NCBI GenBank assembly: GCA_026913215.1
Contig: JAPTYK010000001.1
Coordinates: 5,146,001 to 5,210,000 of the forward strand
Direction: 5' to 3'
Length of the DNA stretch: 64,000 bases
DNA from: Streptomyces diastatochromogenes
GTDB taxonomy: Bacteria; Actinomycetota; Actinomycetes; Streptomycetales; Streptomycetaceae
The notes below the pieces were generated by a model. The model was not told the DNA's origin. It searched no databases and saw only the letters and a list, made by a program, of their open reading frames with translations. Positions 35,914-46,321 of the stretch are shown here, in pieces. Both the position numbers and the translations under genes were made by a program. Within the stretch, counting starts at the first letter, position 1, and the number at the start of each line of letters is the position of its first letter.

Positions 35914-36063
35914 GGTGCTGACCTCCCGTATCGGCAACGCAACATATCGCGTTTCTCGATAGACACGATATATCTCGGTTCGATGGAGTCAACCCTGACT
36001 CTTCCCTGACAGGGCAGGGGAGATCTGTGACGTACATGGACAAATTGGCCTAGCGTAAGGCCC
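35914..36063. other. Divergent promoter region with AT-rich operator-like sequence
   Basis: Between DUF4097 (minus) and the gene at 36064. Contains an AT-rich segment around 35940-35975 (ATATCGCGTTTCTCGATAGA then CACGATATATCTCG), where ATATCG and CGATAT form inverted halves, a plausible PadR operator. Confidence 0.45.
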
Positions 36064-36873
36064 ATGAACGCGACATCCGGACCGCACCCCGTCGGAGCCC
36101 TGCTGCTCTGCCGTGCCGAACCCCAGGCGGTCCGGCCGCCCGCCCACCTCCTGCGGGAACAGCTGCTCCTCGCCCTGCGGGAGCCGAGTGGAGCGTGCTC
36201 GTACCGGAGGGAAGCCCTGGCTGCACGGCGGGGAGTCCGTCGAACAGGTCGTCACCGGCTGGGCCACCGCCCTCGCCGTCTCGGCCGCCGGCTGGCCCGT
36301 CGTCGCGCTCTGGTGGGACCGCGACCGGGCCGGTCTCACGCTCGCCGCCGGCTTCCGCCGTACGGTCGGCTACACCTGGCTCGCGGACGGCACCCCGTCG
36401 GCGAGGACGAGGCCATGCGCACCTTCGCCGCCCGGCTCGCCCTCGACCCCGTCCTCGACGTGCAGGCCCTCGAACCGCTCACCGCGCCCGACCCGGACGC
36501 CGACGCCGACACCCGGCTCCTCGGCGTCGTCGCGGTCCTCGCCCGCGCCGGACTCGCCCTGCCCGCCGGAATCGTCCCCGGCGAGAGCGCCGACCGGCTC
36601 CGCTCCGTCGCCCTCGCACAGGGCGCCGAGCAGCTCGAATGGTCGGGTTGGCGGGACGCCGTGCGCGCCGAGCTCGACGTCGTGGAGGGCGGTCCCTCGG
36701 CCCGTACCTGCGCGGCCCCAAGGCGCGCGCGCTGAGCGGGGCGCAACTCCTCGTGGGGTGCCGCTGCTGCTCTGGGGCGCCGGCGGCGCAGCGGCGGCTG
36801 GACGACGGCCGGGGCGCTGCTCGTCGCGCACGGCGCGCTCGGGTTCGCCTACGACCGGCTGCGGGAGCGGTAG
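36064..36873 (+). CDS. Conserved hypothetical protein (six single-base losses)
   Basis: With six missing bases restored (about 36188, 36211, 36392, 36690, 36758, 36782) the reading is continuous from MNATSGPHPVGALLLCRAEP through EWSVLVPEGKPWLHGGESVE, WATALAVSAAGWPVVALWWD, AMRTFAARLALDPVLDVQAL, GIVPGESADRLRSVALAQGA and SGAQLLVGLPLLLWGARRRS to AYDRLRER, stop 36871. About 271 residues. Mostly soluble with one weak hydrophobic patch near the end. I do not recognise the family. The strongest single example of the error pattern in this window. Confidence 0.6.
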
Positions 36874-36946
36874 CGGTGACACCGTAGCCGGAGAGGGGTC
36901 CTATCCGCCCCGGGGAGGGTCCTACCCGGGGCGCGGCGGGGGATTT

Positions 36947-37132
36947 CTACTCGTCGTCGTCCTCGTCGTCGTCCAGACGGGCCAGCCAGGTCGCGAGGCG
37001 CTCGACCGGCACCTCGAAGTCGGGGTTGAGGTCGACGAAGGTCCGCAGCTGCTCGGCGAGCCACTCGAAGGTGACCTCCTCCTCGCCGCGCCGCTTCTCC
37101 AGTTCCTCGATGCCACGGTCGGTGAAGTACAT
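36947..37132 (-). CDS. DUF6104 family protein
   Basis: 61 residues: MYFTDRGIEELEKRRGEEEV, TFEWLAEQLRTFVDLNPDFE, VPVERLATWLARLDDDEDDD, E. Highly acidic end. This short protein is conserved across Streptomyces (DUF6104); function unknown. ATG 37132 is the family start; the frame is open upstream without similarity. Confidence 0.88.
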   Translation of the reverse strand: MYFTDRGIEELEKRRGEEEVTFEWLAEQLRTFVDLNPDFEVPVERLATWLARLDDDEDDDE

Positions 37133-37229
37133 GCGATCAGGATAGGCCGTACCCTCCCATCCCCTGTCGCCCGTCAGCCCCACCGATTAGCCTTCTGGAT
37201 CCAACATCGCTTCGGGGAGCGGGGCCGCT

Positions 37230-37743
37230 GTGGCACACGGGATCGCTCGGATTCGACTGGACGACGGCACGCCCGTCTGGGCACGGGTCAGCGACGCGGA
37301 GGAACTCGGCAGAGGCGGCTTCCAGGACACCGGAGTCAGGGACCGGGTGGTCTCGATGGCCGGCGGCCTCACGGACGTGGTGCGCGGGGTCGTCGGCTCC
37401 TGCGGGCCGGCCTCGACCCGGAGGGGTCGGTGGAGGTCGCCGTCAGCTTCGGCATCGAACTGTCCGCGCAGTCCGGCAGGTGATCGGCGTCCTCGCGGAC
37501 GGCGCGGGCAAGGCCTCCGTGAACGTCTCCCTCACCTGGACCGAACCGGGCCGTACGACCGGGCCCACGGCCGGAGCCGCCTCCGACTCCGCTGGAGCCA
37601 CGGCCGGATCCGCCTCCGGACCCGCCTCCGACTCCGCCGGACCCACGGCCGGACCCGTTCCCGGCTCCGCCGGGCCCGAGGGCGCGGAACCGCGCTCAGG
37701 CATCGGCCCGCAGCGGCGCCCGGCGGCCGATGGCGCCGCATGA
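37230..37743 (+). CDS. Trypsin-co-occurring domain (TCAD1/CU044_2847) protein (two frameshifts)
   Basis: GTG 37230 with GGGGAG upstream. MAHGIARIRLDDGTPVWARV, FQDTGVRDRVVSMAGGLTDV, then (one missing G near 37400) VRAGLDPEGSVEVAVSFGIE LSAQSGR, and (another near 37482) VIGVLADGAGKASVNVSLTW. This is the TCAD1 fold that accompanies trypsin-like proteases in conflict systems (family knowledge). A Ser/Ala/Gly/Pro-rich tail of about 60 residues follows. Its stop overlaps the ATG of the protease gene (ATGA). First gene of the cluster 37230-49343. Confidence 0.85.
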
Positions 37744-39788
37744 GCGACTCCGACGCTCTCGTGCGCGCGCTGGACGCTCTCGTGCGCCCCGCACTCGTAC
37801 GCATCGGGGCTCCCGACGGCGGGTATGACCGGGACGGCGACCGGTTCTGGGGCACCGGCTTCTTCATCGCCCCCGGCTGGGTGCTGACCTGCGCCCATGT
37901 CGTGGCCGAGGGGGGTGGAGCGGTGTGGAGGAATGAGCCGGCCGTCGGCATCACCTGGCAGGACGGCAGGCGCACGCGCCAGTCCGTCGGCACGGTGGTG
38001 CTCGCCCTGCCCCGGCCCGAGGACCCCGACGTGCGCCCCGAGCCCTGGGGCTTCCCGGATGTCGCACTCGTGCGCGTACCCGGTACGCACAAGGCCTCCT
38101 GCGTCCTGCTCGCCGACCGGCCGCCGGCCCGGACCACCGAGGTCGGTCTGCACGGCTGGTCCCGGGAGACCGGGGAGCTGGGCATCCGTCAGGTCCACGG
38201 CAAACTGAGCGGGGTGGACGCCCGCGCCCTCGTGACGGAGGGGGCGATGCCCGTCGAGGGCTCCTCCGGCGGCCCGGTCGTCGACGACCTCACGGGCGCG
38301 GTGATCGGCCTCAACAAGGGACGCTGGACCCATCAGGGCGCCCTCGTCCCCCTCACCGACCTGCGCGACCTGCACGACGCGCCGGGGGGCGAGCACTGGG
38401 CCGAGGCCCTGCGCGCCCACGACCGCCACCACCTCGACCACTACCTCCAGTCGACGGACGACCGGTCCGACTGGACGCGCGCGCAGCGGCAGTTCGGCGA
38501 CCGGCGCCCGCTGAGCCCGCAGCTCCGCACCCGGCTGTGGGGCAGCTCGCCGCGCTGCCCGACCCGATCAACACCGGCGAGATCATGGACCTGGTCGACC
38601 AGGTCAAGACCTGGATCAGGAACAGCTCCCTCCCGGACGCGTTCGAGGACGACCCGCGCCGGTGGTGCGAGGGCGCCGCCCTGCTGTACGGGCTGCGCGC
38701 GCCCGACCGCGCCGATCCGGGCGATCCCGGCCTCGACGCCGTCCTCCTGTACGCCGCCCACGTCGTCCGGCGGGTCTCCGGCCGGCCCGGCGGTCTGGGC
38801 GACGCGACCGCCTTCCGGGACTGGATCATCGACCGGGCCGCCGACGCGGGCCCGTACCTCCGCCGCGAGATCGACGACCTGATCGGCTCCGGCGGTTCGG
38901 CGGTCCTCGCCCACGTCCGCGAGCGCCGCGCACGCGCGGACGTGCTCCTGGAGATCGACACGCCCCGCTGGGGCCGGCGCTACCCGTGGCGCGTGAAACT
39001 GCTCCGCGACGGGCACATGGTGACCCTGCTCCACGGCGACGACCAGGGCGTCGAGCGGGCCCAGCTCAAGAAGACCCTGCGCGGGCCGCTCGCCGAGGCC
39101 CTCCGGCTCGGCGACAACGGGCCGCACCTGGCCTCCGTGGAGGCCGTGCTGCCGCACGAGCTCTTCGACGAACCGCTCGACACCTGGCGGCTCGACCCGC
39201 CGAAGGGCCCCGACGAGGAGTGGGGGCCACCACCCTCGGACAGCGCCGCATCGTGGTCATCCGGGACGCCCGGCGCCAGGGCAGGAACCGTCGCCCGAGT
39301 GGCGGGCGCGCTGGGAGGCGGGGAGCGAGGCCCGCTGCGCGCGGCCCGCTGCGCGCCGAGGTGCTCGGCGCGGGCCCGGACGCCCACACCCCGCGCGTGC
39401 GCCGGGAGAGCCCGGAGGAGACGCGCGAGCGGCTCCGCGGGGTCGAGGGCGGCACCGTTCCCGTCTACTGCGGGCCAGTGGGCAGCGGCGACGGGCTCAC
39501 GGCGATGAACGCGGCCCTGGACGCCGCCATCCGCTGGCCCTCTGGCGGACCGGCGCCCACGACCACACCGACTGCGCGGCCTTCCACGTGGAGGCGGACT
39601 GGCTCCTCGCGGACGCGCGCACCGCCCACGGACTCGGCGAGCCCATCCGCTCCCTGCGTGCCCTGGTGCCGGAGCGGGCCGACCTCGCCTGGGCCGAGAC
39701 CCTCGCCGTCCTGTACGACCCGCCCGACCGCCCGCCGTACGCCGGCCGCCTGGAGGCCCCGCCGCTGTTCGACGAGGAGGACCCGTGA
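37740..39788 (+). CDS. Trypsin-like serine protease with VMAP-type C-terminal region (several frameshifts)
   Basis: About 685 residues. The protease domain has His in PGWVLTCAHVVAEGGG, Asp in WGFPDVALVRVPG and Ser in GAMPVEGSSGGPVVDDLTGA, a complete triad. No signal peptide, so it acts inside the cell. Near 38545 the frame shifts to LAALPDPINTGEIMDLVDQV and ADAGPYLRREIDDLIGSGGS, ADVLLEIDTPRWGRRYPWRV, the helical and beta parts of VMAP (vWA-MoxR-associated protein). Further shifts lie near 39228, 39300-39400 and 39540; the end reads ALVPERADLAWAETLAVLYD and LEAPPLFDEEDP. VMAPs link vWA/MoxR chaperones to effectors. Confidence 0.85.
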
Positions 39789-39919
39789 CGCCGCCCGGCG
39801 CGCCCCGACCGCGCCCGCGCCCCCGCCATCGGGCCCGTCCACCCGGGCCCGCCCGCGCGTTCGGACCGGCCACCGGCCCCGAAACACGATCCGTCCGAGC
39901 CCGCCCGCCTCGCGCGCAC

Positions 39920-40228
39920 GGCCCTGTCACCGCGCCCGTCCCACCCTGCCCGCCTCGTACGCACGGCCTCGGTGCGCTCCACGGCCCCGGTCCGCTCCAC
40001 GGCCCCGGCCCAGGCCCCGGCACGCGGTCCGTCCAGTCCCACGCGTACGGCCCCGCTACCGCGCCCGTCCCACCTCGTCCGCCCCACGCGTACGGCCCCG
40101 TCACCGCGCCCGTCCCACCCCGTCCGCCCCGTGCGCACGGCCCTGTTACCGCCCCCGTCCCACCCCGCCCGCCTCGTACGCACGGCCCCGCCACACCCCC
40201 CGTCCGCCCCCCTTCGCCCCGTGTGTCC
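39920..40228. repeat. 45-bp GC-rich tandem repeat (minisatellite)
   Basis: Units GGCCCCGTCACCGCGCCCGT... at 40049-40093, 40094-40138 and 40139-40183, a diverged fourth at 40184-40228, and a separated unit at 39920-39964. In the frame of the MoxR gene a unit reads GPVTAPVPPRPPRAH. The frame from GTG 39785 (overlapping the protease stop) stays open through to MoxR, so it may be a Pro-rich N-terminal extension or non-coding. Confidence 0.75.
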
Positions 40229-40339
40229 GGCAGTTCGCGACTTCGTCGGGGACGACCGGATTGGGGGTCGGCAGGGGTGGGGCGGGGGCGGTACGTTCGA
40301 CGGGCTCGGCCGGCACACCACAGCCAGGAGGAGTTCATC

Positions 40340-41356
40340 GTGAACGATTGGCGGATCTACCGTGGGGCCGGGCATCCGCACGACGAGATACGGCGCCTGC
40401 CCGCCCCGCCGCCCTGGCGGGACTTCTCGGCGGGGGGTGCCGACGACACCCTGGCCGGCTCGGACCGGCGGCTCGGCGTGAAGCGGAGGCTGGTCCAGAA
40501 CCACCATCCCCGGCCCGCGGAGACCGACGCGGTGAACGCCGCCCTGTACCTGCGGCGGCCGCTCCTGGTCACCGGCAACCCGGGCACGGGGAAGTCGACC
40601 CTCGCGCACGCCGTCGCGCACGAGCTGCGGCTCGGCCGGGTGCTGCGCTGGCCGATCGTCAGCCGCTCCACCCTCCAGGACGGTCTCTACCGGTACGACG
40701 CCATCGGCCGCCTGCAGGACGTCCAGTTGGAGCGCGCCCAGACCGGCGTGACCGGTTCCGCCGCCGCGGCCCCGGCCGGCATCGGCTCGTACATCCGGCT
40801 CGGACCGCTCGGCACCGCGCTGCTCCCCTCCGAGCAGCCCCGCGTGCTGCTCATCGACGAGCTCGACAAGAGCGACCTCGACCTGCCCAACGACCTCCTG
40901 AACGCCCTGGAAGAGGGCGAGTTCGCCATCCCCGAGCTGGAGAGGCTCGCCGACCGGGAGCCCGTCGTCGAGGTGCTCAGCGACGACGGCCGCAAGGTGC
41001 CGGTGTACGGCGGCCGGATCCGCTGCACCACCTTCCCCTTCATCGTGCTCACCTCCAACGGCGAACGGGACTTCCCCGCCGCCCTGTTGCGCCGCTGCAT
41101 CCGCCTGGAGCTCGAACCGCCCGGCGAGGAGCAGCTCGGCGCCATGATCGAGGCCCACCTCGGACCCGACGCCGCCGCGGGCGACGGCGAACAGGGCCTC
41201 GTCCAGCGCTTCCTGAACCGGGAGCCGGGCGAGGTCATCGCCACCGACCAGCTGCTCAACGCGCTCTACCTCACCCAGCACGCCTCCCGCGCCGAGCGGG
41301 TGACCAGGGAACGCATCGCGGAGATGCTCATGCAGCCGCTCGATCAGCCGAGGTGA
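40340..41356 (+). CDS. MoxR-type AAA ATPase of the vWA-MoxR-VMAP system
   Basis: 338 residues from GTG 40340 with AGGAGGAG upstream. VNDWRIYRGAGHPHDEIRRL then Walker A PLLVTGNPGTGKSTLAHAVA, Walker B PRVLLIDELDKSDLDLPNDL, sensor IVLTSNGERDFPAALLRRCI. This is the MoxR/CbbQ-like chaperone branch. It remodels substrates with its vWA partner, encoded next. In frame with an upstream GTG at 39785 that would add 185 Pro-rich residues; the strong internal ribosome binding site and family length favour 40340. No frameshifts, unlike its neighbours. Confidence 0.92.
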   Translation: MNDWRIYRGAGHPHDEIRRLPAPPPWRDFSAGGADDTLAGSDRRLGVKRRLVQNHHPRPAETDAVNAALYLRRPLLVTGNPGTGKSTLAHAVAHELRLGRVLRWPIVSRSTLQDGLYRYDAIGRLQDVQLERAQTGVTGSAAAAPAGIGSYIRLGPLGTALLPSEQPRVLLIDELDKSDLDLPNDLLNALEEGEFAIPELERLADREPVVEVLSDDGRKVPVYGGRIRCTTFPFIVLTSNGERDFPAALLRRCIRLELEPPGEEQLGAMIEAHLGPDAAAGDGEQGLVQRFLNREPGEVIATDQLLNALYLTQHASRAERVTRERIAEMLMQPLDQPR

Positions 41357-41363
41357 TGACCGG

Positions 41364-44300
41364 ATGCCCCGGACGCCCCGGATGCCTCTGGAGGAGCTGA
41401 CCCGCAGACTCCGGGCGGGCGGCGTGGACCCGTCCGCCGAGGCCGTCGCGGACGCGCTCTGGCTGTCCCAGTGGCTGCCGGAACCGGAGACTCCCGATCC
41501 GGCTCCGTCGTCCCGCGCGGACGCCGGGAACGCGGACGGCCGGAACGCGGACGGCGGGAGTACGGGGACCGCCCGGCCCGCCGACGAGGGGCGAGATCCG
41601 GCCAATCGCGAGGAGACGTCCGGACGCACGCCCGCGCGGACCGGAAGCGGCGAGTCCGTCGGCATCCACATGCGCGGCACGACCGCCCCGGCGGACGGCG
41701 CGCGCGGCGGCGTCGGCGGGGTACGGGGCAGGGCGCGACCCTGCCCGTACGCGCGCCCGGAGCCAACGCCCTGCCCGGACTCCTCGGCCTCCAGAAGGCC
41801 CTGCGCCCGCTGCGGGGTACGCGCCCGCCCCGCCGCGCCCCGGCGAGGGAACCCTCGACGAGGAGGCCACCGCCGAGCGCAGCGCCGCCGCGGCATCCTC
41901 ACCCCGGTCCTGCGCCCCGCCGCCGGCCGCCGCCCCGACATCCAGCTCCTCATGGACACCGGCCCCGCCATGGTCGTCTGGGACCGCATGGTCGAGGAGC
42001 TCCGCCAGGCCTGCCAGCAGTCCGGCGCCTTCCGTGACGTCCAGGTGCACCGGCTGTACGACACCGGTGAGGGACCGCCGCTCGTCACCACCACCAGCGG
42101 CACCGACGGCAGACCGCGGCTGCGCCCCGTCGACCAGCTCCACGACCCCACCGGACGCCGCTTCACCCTCATCGTCAGCGACTGCGTCGGCCCGCTCTGG
42201 CAGCGCGGCGCCGCCCAGCGCTTCCTGCGCCGGTGGCCCCGCCACTCCCCGCTCGCCCTCGTCCAGCCGCTGCCGCCGCGCCTCTGGCCGCGCACCGCGC
42301 TCCCCGCCGAACCGGGCACCTTCCAGCGTTCCGCCGCCTCCCGCGGTCCCGCCGTCTTCCGCTCCGACGACGAACCCTGGGCGGCCCCCGACCCGGCCCG
42401 GCGGGCCGTGCCCGTGCTCACCCCCACCCCGAGGCCTTCGCCTCCTGGGCCCGGCTCCACACCGGCCACGGCGGCGACACCGTCCGCGGCTGGGCCGCCT
42501 GGCTCGCCCCCGAGCCGCCCCGGCCACAGACGCCTCAGACCTCCCAGACGCCGCAGACGTCCCAGACACCTCAGGCGTCCCAGACACCTCAGACCTCCCA
42601 GACGCCGCAGGCACCCCGGGCGCCCCGCACCCCCCGCGGGGACGAGGAACTCCTGCGTGCCTTCCGGGCCGGTGCCTCGCCCGGCGCGCTCCGTCTCGCC
42701 GTCCACCTCGCGGCGGCCCCGCTCACCCTCCCCGTCATGCAGCTCGTCCAGCGCGCGATGCTGCCCGACACCGGGCCCATGGAGCTGGCCGAGGTCCTGC
42801 TCAGCGGGCTCCTGCGCCGACTGCCCAGCCCCTCCGCGTACCCCCGCTTCAGCTATGCGCCGGGCATCCAGCAGCTGCTGCTCGGCTCGCTCGATCCCGG
42901 CGCCGCCGCCCTCGTCCTCAAGCACTGCTCGGAGTACGTGGCACGCAACTTCGGGCAGGGCACGCGGAACTTCCCTGCGCTCGCCGCCGCCCGGCTCGCC
43001 GGTCACGGTCCCGGAGCCGCAGAGGACGGGACCGGCGCAGGAGAGGGCGGAACCGGCCTCGCCGTCCCGGCCGACGGGACCGACGACCCCCACGGCCCCG
43101 AGGACGCCGAGGCGGAGCTGTTCGCCCGCATCCCCGCGCGCGTGCTCCGCTTCTACCACCCCGACCTCGTCACCCCCGACCCCTCACCGAGGCCCGCCGC
43201 CTCCTCGACCAGGGACGCGCCCAGTCCGACCCCGCCCTCCTCGCCACCGCCCGCGAGCGGGCCGAGGAGGCGCTGCCCACCGCGCCCGTCGAGGCCCGGA
43301 TCCTCCTCGGCCGCATCCTGTACGCGGAAGCAGGCACCGGGGCCGTCCGGCGCGCGGGCCGCCGCCCCGAGCTCCTCACCCGGGCCGCCGACACCCTCGT
43401 CCACGCCGGGAGGCTGGCCCGGCCCGGAGACGAGCTGTGGGCCGAGGCCCGCCTCGAACGGGCCGTCGTCCACCACGCCCTGTGGCAGGAGACCGAGGAC
43501 CCCGGCAGCTCGACACCGCCCTCGCCGCCCTCGCCGGGGACGCGGACCAGTGGCCCCCGGCCGCCCGGCCCACCCTGCACCTGCGCCGGGGACGGCTGCT
43601 CCTGGCGCGCGGCGACGGCGCCGCCGCGGCCGAGGAGCTCACCGTCGCCCTCGCCCTGGGGAGAGCGCCGCCGTCCTGCTCGACCTCGCCGACGCCCTGC
43701 ACCTCGCCAAGGCCGGACCGGACCGCGTCGCCCCGTCCTCGACCGGGCGGAGGCCCTCCTCGGCGACGCCCGCGCCCTGAGGCTGCGTCACGCCGTCGCC
43801 CGCGCCCGCCTGTACGAGGCCACCGGCGACGGCGAGGGGTGGACCGGGCGTACGAGGAGGCCGTCCTGCTCGCCCCCGCCGGGAGCGCGCAGCGCGGCGG
43901 GCTGCTGCTCGCCTGGGGCGAGTCCCTGCTGCGCCGCGCCGCCGCGGGCACCGGGACCCGGCCGGTCGACCGCGCCGAGTCCGTGCTGCGCGAGGCCCTC
44001 ACCTGCCTCCCCGCCGGGGACGCCGCCCGCGAGCGGGCCCGGATCCTCATCGGCAGCGTGCTCGCCCTGCGCTTCGACCGCGCGGGCTTCCTGCCGGACC
44101 TGTACGAGAGCCGCCACCTCCTCGACGAGGCCGTCCGCGCCACCCCCGACCCCGCCGTCCGGGCCGAGGTCCGGCTCCAACTGGGCCGGGTGCAACTGCA
44201 GCTGAGCGAGGCGGCGAGGGACGGGCAGCTCGTCGACGCCCTCACCGCCTTCCGGCGCGCCGCCGAGGACAGCCGCGCCGCCCACGGCGACACCCCGGCA

Positions 44301-44610
44301 CGGTCACCCTGGCGCGGGCGCTCCACGCCCAGGGGCGGTGCTGTACCTGATGGACCGCGTCGGCCACGCCGCGACCGTCCTGGAGCAGGCCGCCGAGCAG
44401 TGGCGCCGCCTCGACGGCATGCTGGTGCCGGTGGACTGGGCCGACGTGGAACGGACCAGGGCCCTGCTCGCCGAGGTGACCGCCGACCCCCGCCCCCGCC
44501 CGGACCTCCTCTCCCGCGAGGAACGGCGCCGGATCGCGCCGCCCTGGTGGGCCTGGCGCGAAGGCGAGGCGGAACGGCTTGATAACGGGGGCGCGCATGG
44601 GCGCAGTTGA
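41364..44610 (+). CDS. SAV_2336-type vWA-like protein with TPR C-terminal half (several frameshifts)
   Basis: About 1085 residues when joined. N-terminus MPRTPRMPLEELTRRLRAGG and DALWLSQWLPEPE is the SAV_2336 N-terminal segment. RRPDIQLLMDTGPAMVVWDR and RRFTLIVSDCVGPLWQRGAA are vWA-like strands with an acidic DTG site. Shifts lie near 41740-41870, 42425, 43180, 43500, 43660, 43740, 43845 and 44295. The second half is a tandem helical region (ALLATARERAEEALPTAPVE, ELLTRAADTLVHAGRLARPG, RHLLDEAVRATPDPAVRAEV), TPR-like. Encoded directly after MoxR, its presumed partner. A TPQTSQ repeat interrupts it at 42527-42612. Confidence 0.82.
42527..42612. repeat. 18-bp tandem repeat encoding TPQTSQ
   Basis: Four 18-bp units (CAGACGCCTCAGACCTCC and variants at 42527, 42545, 42563, 42581) and a partial fifth. 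In frame they encode (Q)TPQTSQTPQTSQTPQASQTP, a flexible linker in the SAV_2336 protein. Confidence 0.85.
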
Positions 44611-44699
44611 GTCGAACGGGTTTCCGTCTTTGGGGCGTCGGGAAGAACCGCTCCGCCGCTACGACCGTGGGGGCAAGGGCCGGTGAGGAGGAGCCGAGG

Positions 44700-44905
44700 G
44701 TGTTGGAGCACACGAAGCGGGTCGCAGCCGTCGACCGGGCCGGGGACGGCCCCGGCGCCTGCCCGATCTCACCGGCGTGGACCTGCGGACCTTGCGCTTC
44801 ATGGACGATCCCGAGCTGGCGGACGCCGTCGAGCGGGTGTTCTGGCACACGCAGGACCTGGGCGACTCCTGGATGGAGAGCGCCGGGGACGGGGTCCACG
44901 ACTGA
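44700..44905 (+). CDS. Short peptide, probable RiPP precursor (FxsA-like leader)
   Basis: GTG 44700 follows GAGGAGGAG. With one missing C restored near 44758 the product is about 69 residues: VLEHTKRVAAVDRAGDGPGA, LPDLTGVDLRTLRFMDDPEL, ADAVERVFWHTQDLGDSWME, SAGDGVHD. The middle part 'LPDLTxVDLRTLRxMDDPxLxxAVxxV' resembles the leader of FxSxx-COOH-type precursors as I recall them, but the C-terminus lacks FxSxx. It stands immediately before the HExxH modification gene, which supports the precursor reading. The candidate core is WHTQDLGDSWMESAGDGVHD. Confidence 0.62.
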
Positions 44906-44998
44906 CCTCCGCCGGAGCGGCCGCGCCGACCGGCCGTTTCCGGCCAGATACCGGCCGGCCGACAGGGGCCCGGTGCGACGGCGCGCGGGGAGCCGGGC

Positions 44999-46262
44999 GT
45001 GAACGCCGCGCCCCTGTCGGCGCCCGCCTTCGCCGAGCTGGCCCGGACCAGCCCCGCCCCGGCCGGGCTGACCCTGCTGCGCTCCGCCCTGCACACCCGG
45101 CGGCTGCTGCTCCTCAAGGCGCTCCTGGTCCGGGTCCACGGACACCGCGCGGCCATCGAGCCGGGCGCCCTCGGCCGCTTCGAGCGCTCCTGGGAACTGC
45201 TCGAACGGATCGAGCGGCGCCACCCGCCGTGGTCCGTGACGTCCTCGACTACCCGACCACCGGTGTCTGGCTGGCCGCCGTGCTGGCCGAGCCCGCCGGG
45301 CCGGGCTTCGACCGGCTACTGGCCCGCCTCGACACGGTCGCGCTCACCGCCGCCCTGCGCTGCGGCGGCCCGCTCGACCTGACCGTCGGGGTCCCGGACG
45401 GCCTGCTCTCCTGCCGGGCGTGGGCCGGCTGCGAGTGCCCGCCGACCGCCTCCGGATCCGTACGGACGGCCGGACCGTACGGTTCCATCCGGACGGGGCC
45501 CGACACCCCTGCCCGCCGTCCTCACCCTCGTCGACCGGCGCCACGGCGTGCTCGCGGGCCGCGGGCCCGACTGGAGCCCGGTGCGCCCGCTGCCCCGCGG
45601 CACCGCGCGTCTGGACGACCTCGACCCGTACCGGGTGCCGGCGGGCGCGGCCGTCGGCACCGCCGCCGGTCACGGCGACACCGACCACGCCGTCTGGGCC
45701 GCCCGCTGGCGCGGGGCCCAGGAGCTGCTGGAGCGCACCGACCCCGGCCGGGCCGCCGAGGTCACCCGCTCGGTCCGCGCGGTCGTCCCGCTCGTCCCGC
45801 GCGGGCCCCGGCACCGCGGCGCCACCCTGAGCGCCGCCCCGGAGCCGTACTGACCTCGCTGCCCGACGGGGCGCGGGGGATGGCCGAGACGCTCGTCCAC
45901 GAGCTGCACCACAGCAAGCTGGCCACCCTCCACGAACTCGTGCCGCTGTACGGCCCCGGGCGGGACGCCGTGCACCAGGTCGGCTGGCGGCCCGATCCGA
46001 GGCCCATCGCCGGCGTGCTGCACGGGGCCTACGCCCATCTGGCGCTCGCCGATCTGTGGCGGCGCGCGGCCACCGTCGACGGGGCGTCGAAGTCCTGGCG
46101 GTCCGATGCCGGGCAACAGTTCGACGAACTCCACGATCAGGTGGGTGAGGCGCTGGAGATCCTGCTTGAATCCGATGAACTGACCACGGAAGGGCGGGAG
46201 TTCGCGCATCAAATGAGGCAGCACCACGCGAGCCTCGGCGCGGCCCCCTCACCGCTGGGTAA
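44999..46262 (+). CDS. HExxH-motif putative peptide-modification enzyme (several frameshifts)
   Basis: GTG 44999 with GGGGAG upstream. Joined reading: PLSAPAFAELARTSPAPAGL, LLLLKALLVRVHGHRAAIEP, VVRDVLDYPTTGVWLAAVLA, LDLTVGVPDGLLSLPGVGRL, PAVLTLVDRRHGVLAGRGPD, then METAL-site segment AETLVHELHHSKLATLHELV and HGAYAHLALADLWRRAATVD. One-base losses near 45230, 45410, 45505, 45845 and probably 46250 (stop 46260-46262; 3' end uncertain). This is the stand-alone HExxH family; relatives fused to radical SAM enzymes hydroxylate RiPP precursors with alpha-ketoglutarate and iron. Confidence 0.75.
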
Positions 46263-46321
46263 CACTGTGCCCACGGCACATGACACTGCGTTGCGCGGGA
46301 GCGGGACGGGAGACACGACAG

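Noticed and set aside
39920..40228. CRISPR array
   Set aside because: Repeats are contiguous 45-bp units without unique spacers, and no cas genes are present.
39497..43159. A 1220-codon open frame on the minus strand opposite the protease, MoxR and vWA genes
   Set aside because: It is the mirror of high-GC coding DNA; the plus-strand frames hold clear domains and the minus product shows only compositional Arg/Gly/Ala sequence.
44607..45002. A 131-codon open frame spanning the peptide region
   Set aside because: Its second half leaves the coding signal at about 44758; the peptide frame with one restored base has the leader motif and a sensible stop at 44903.
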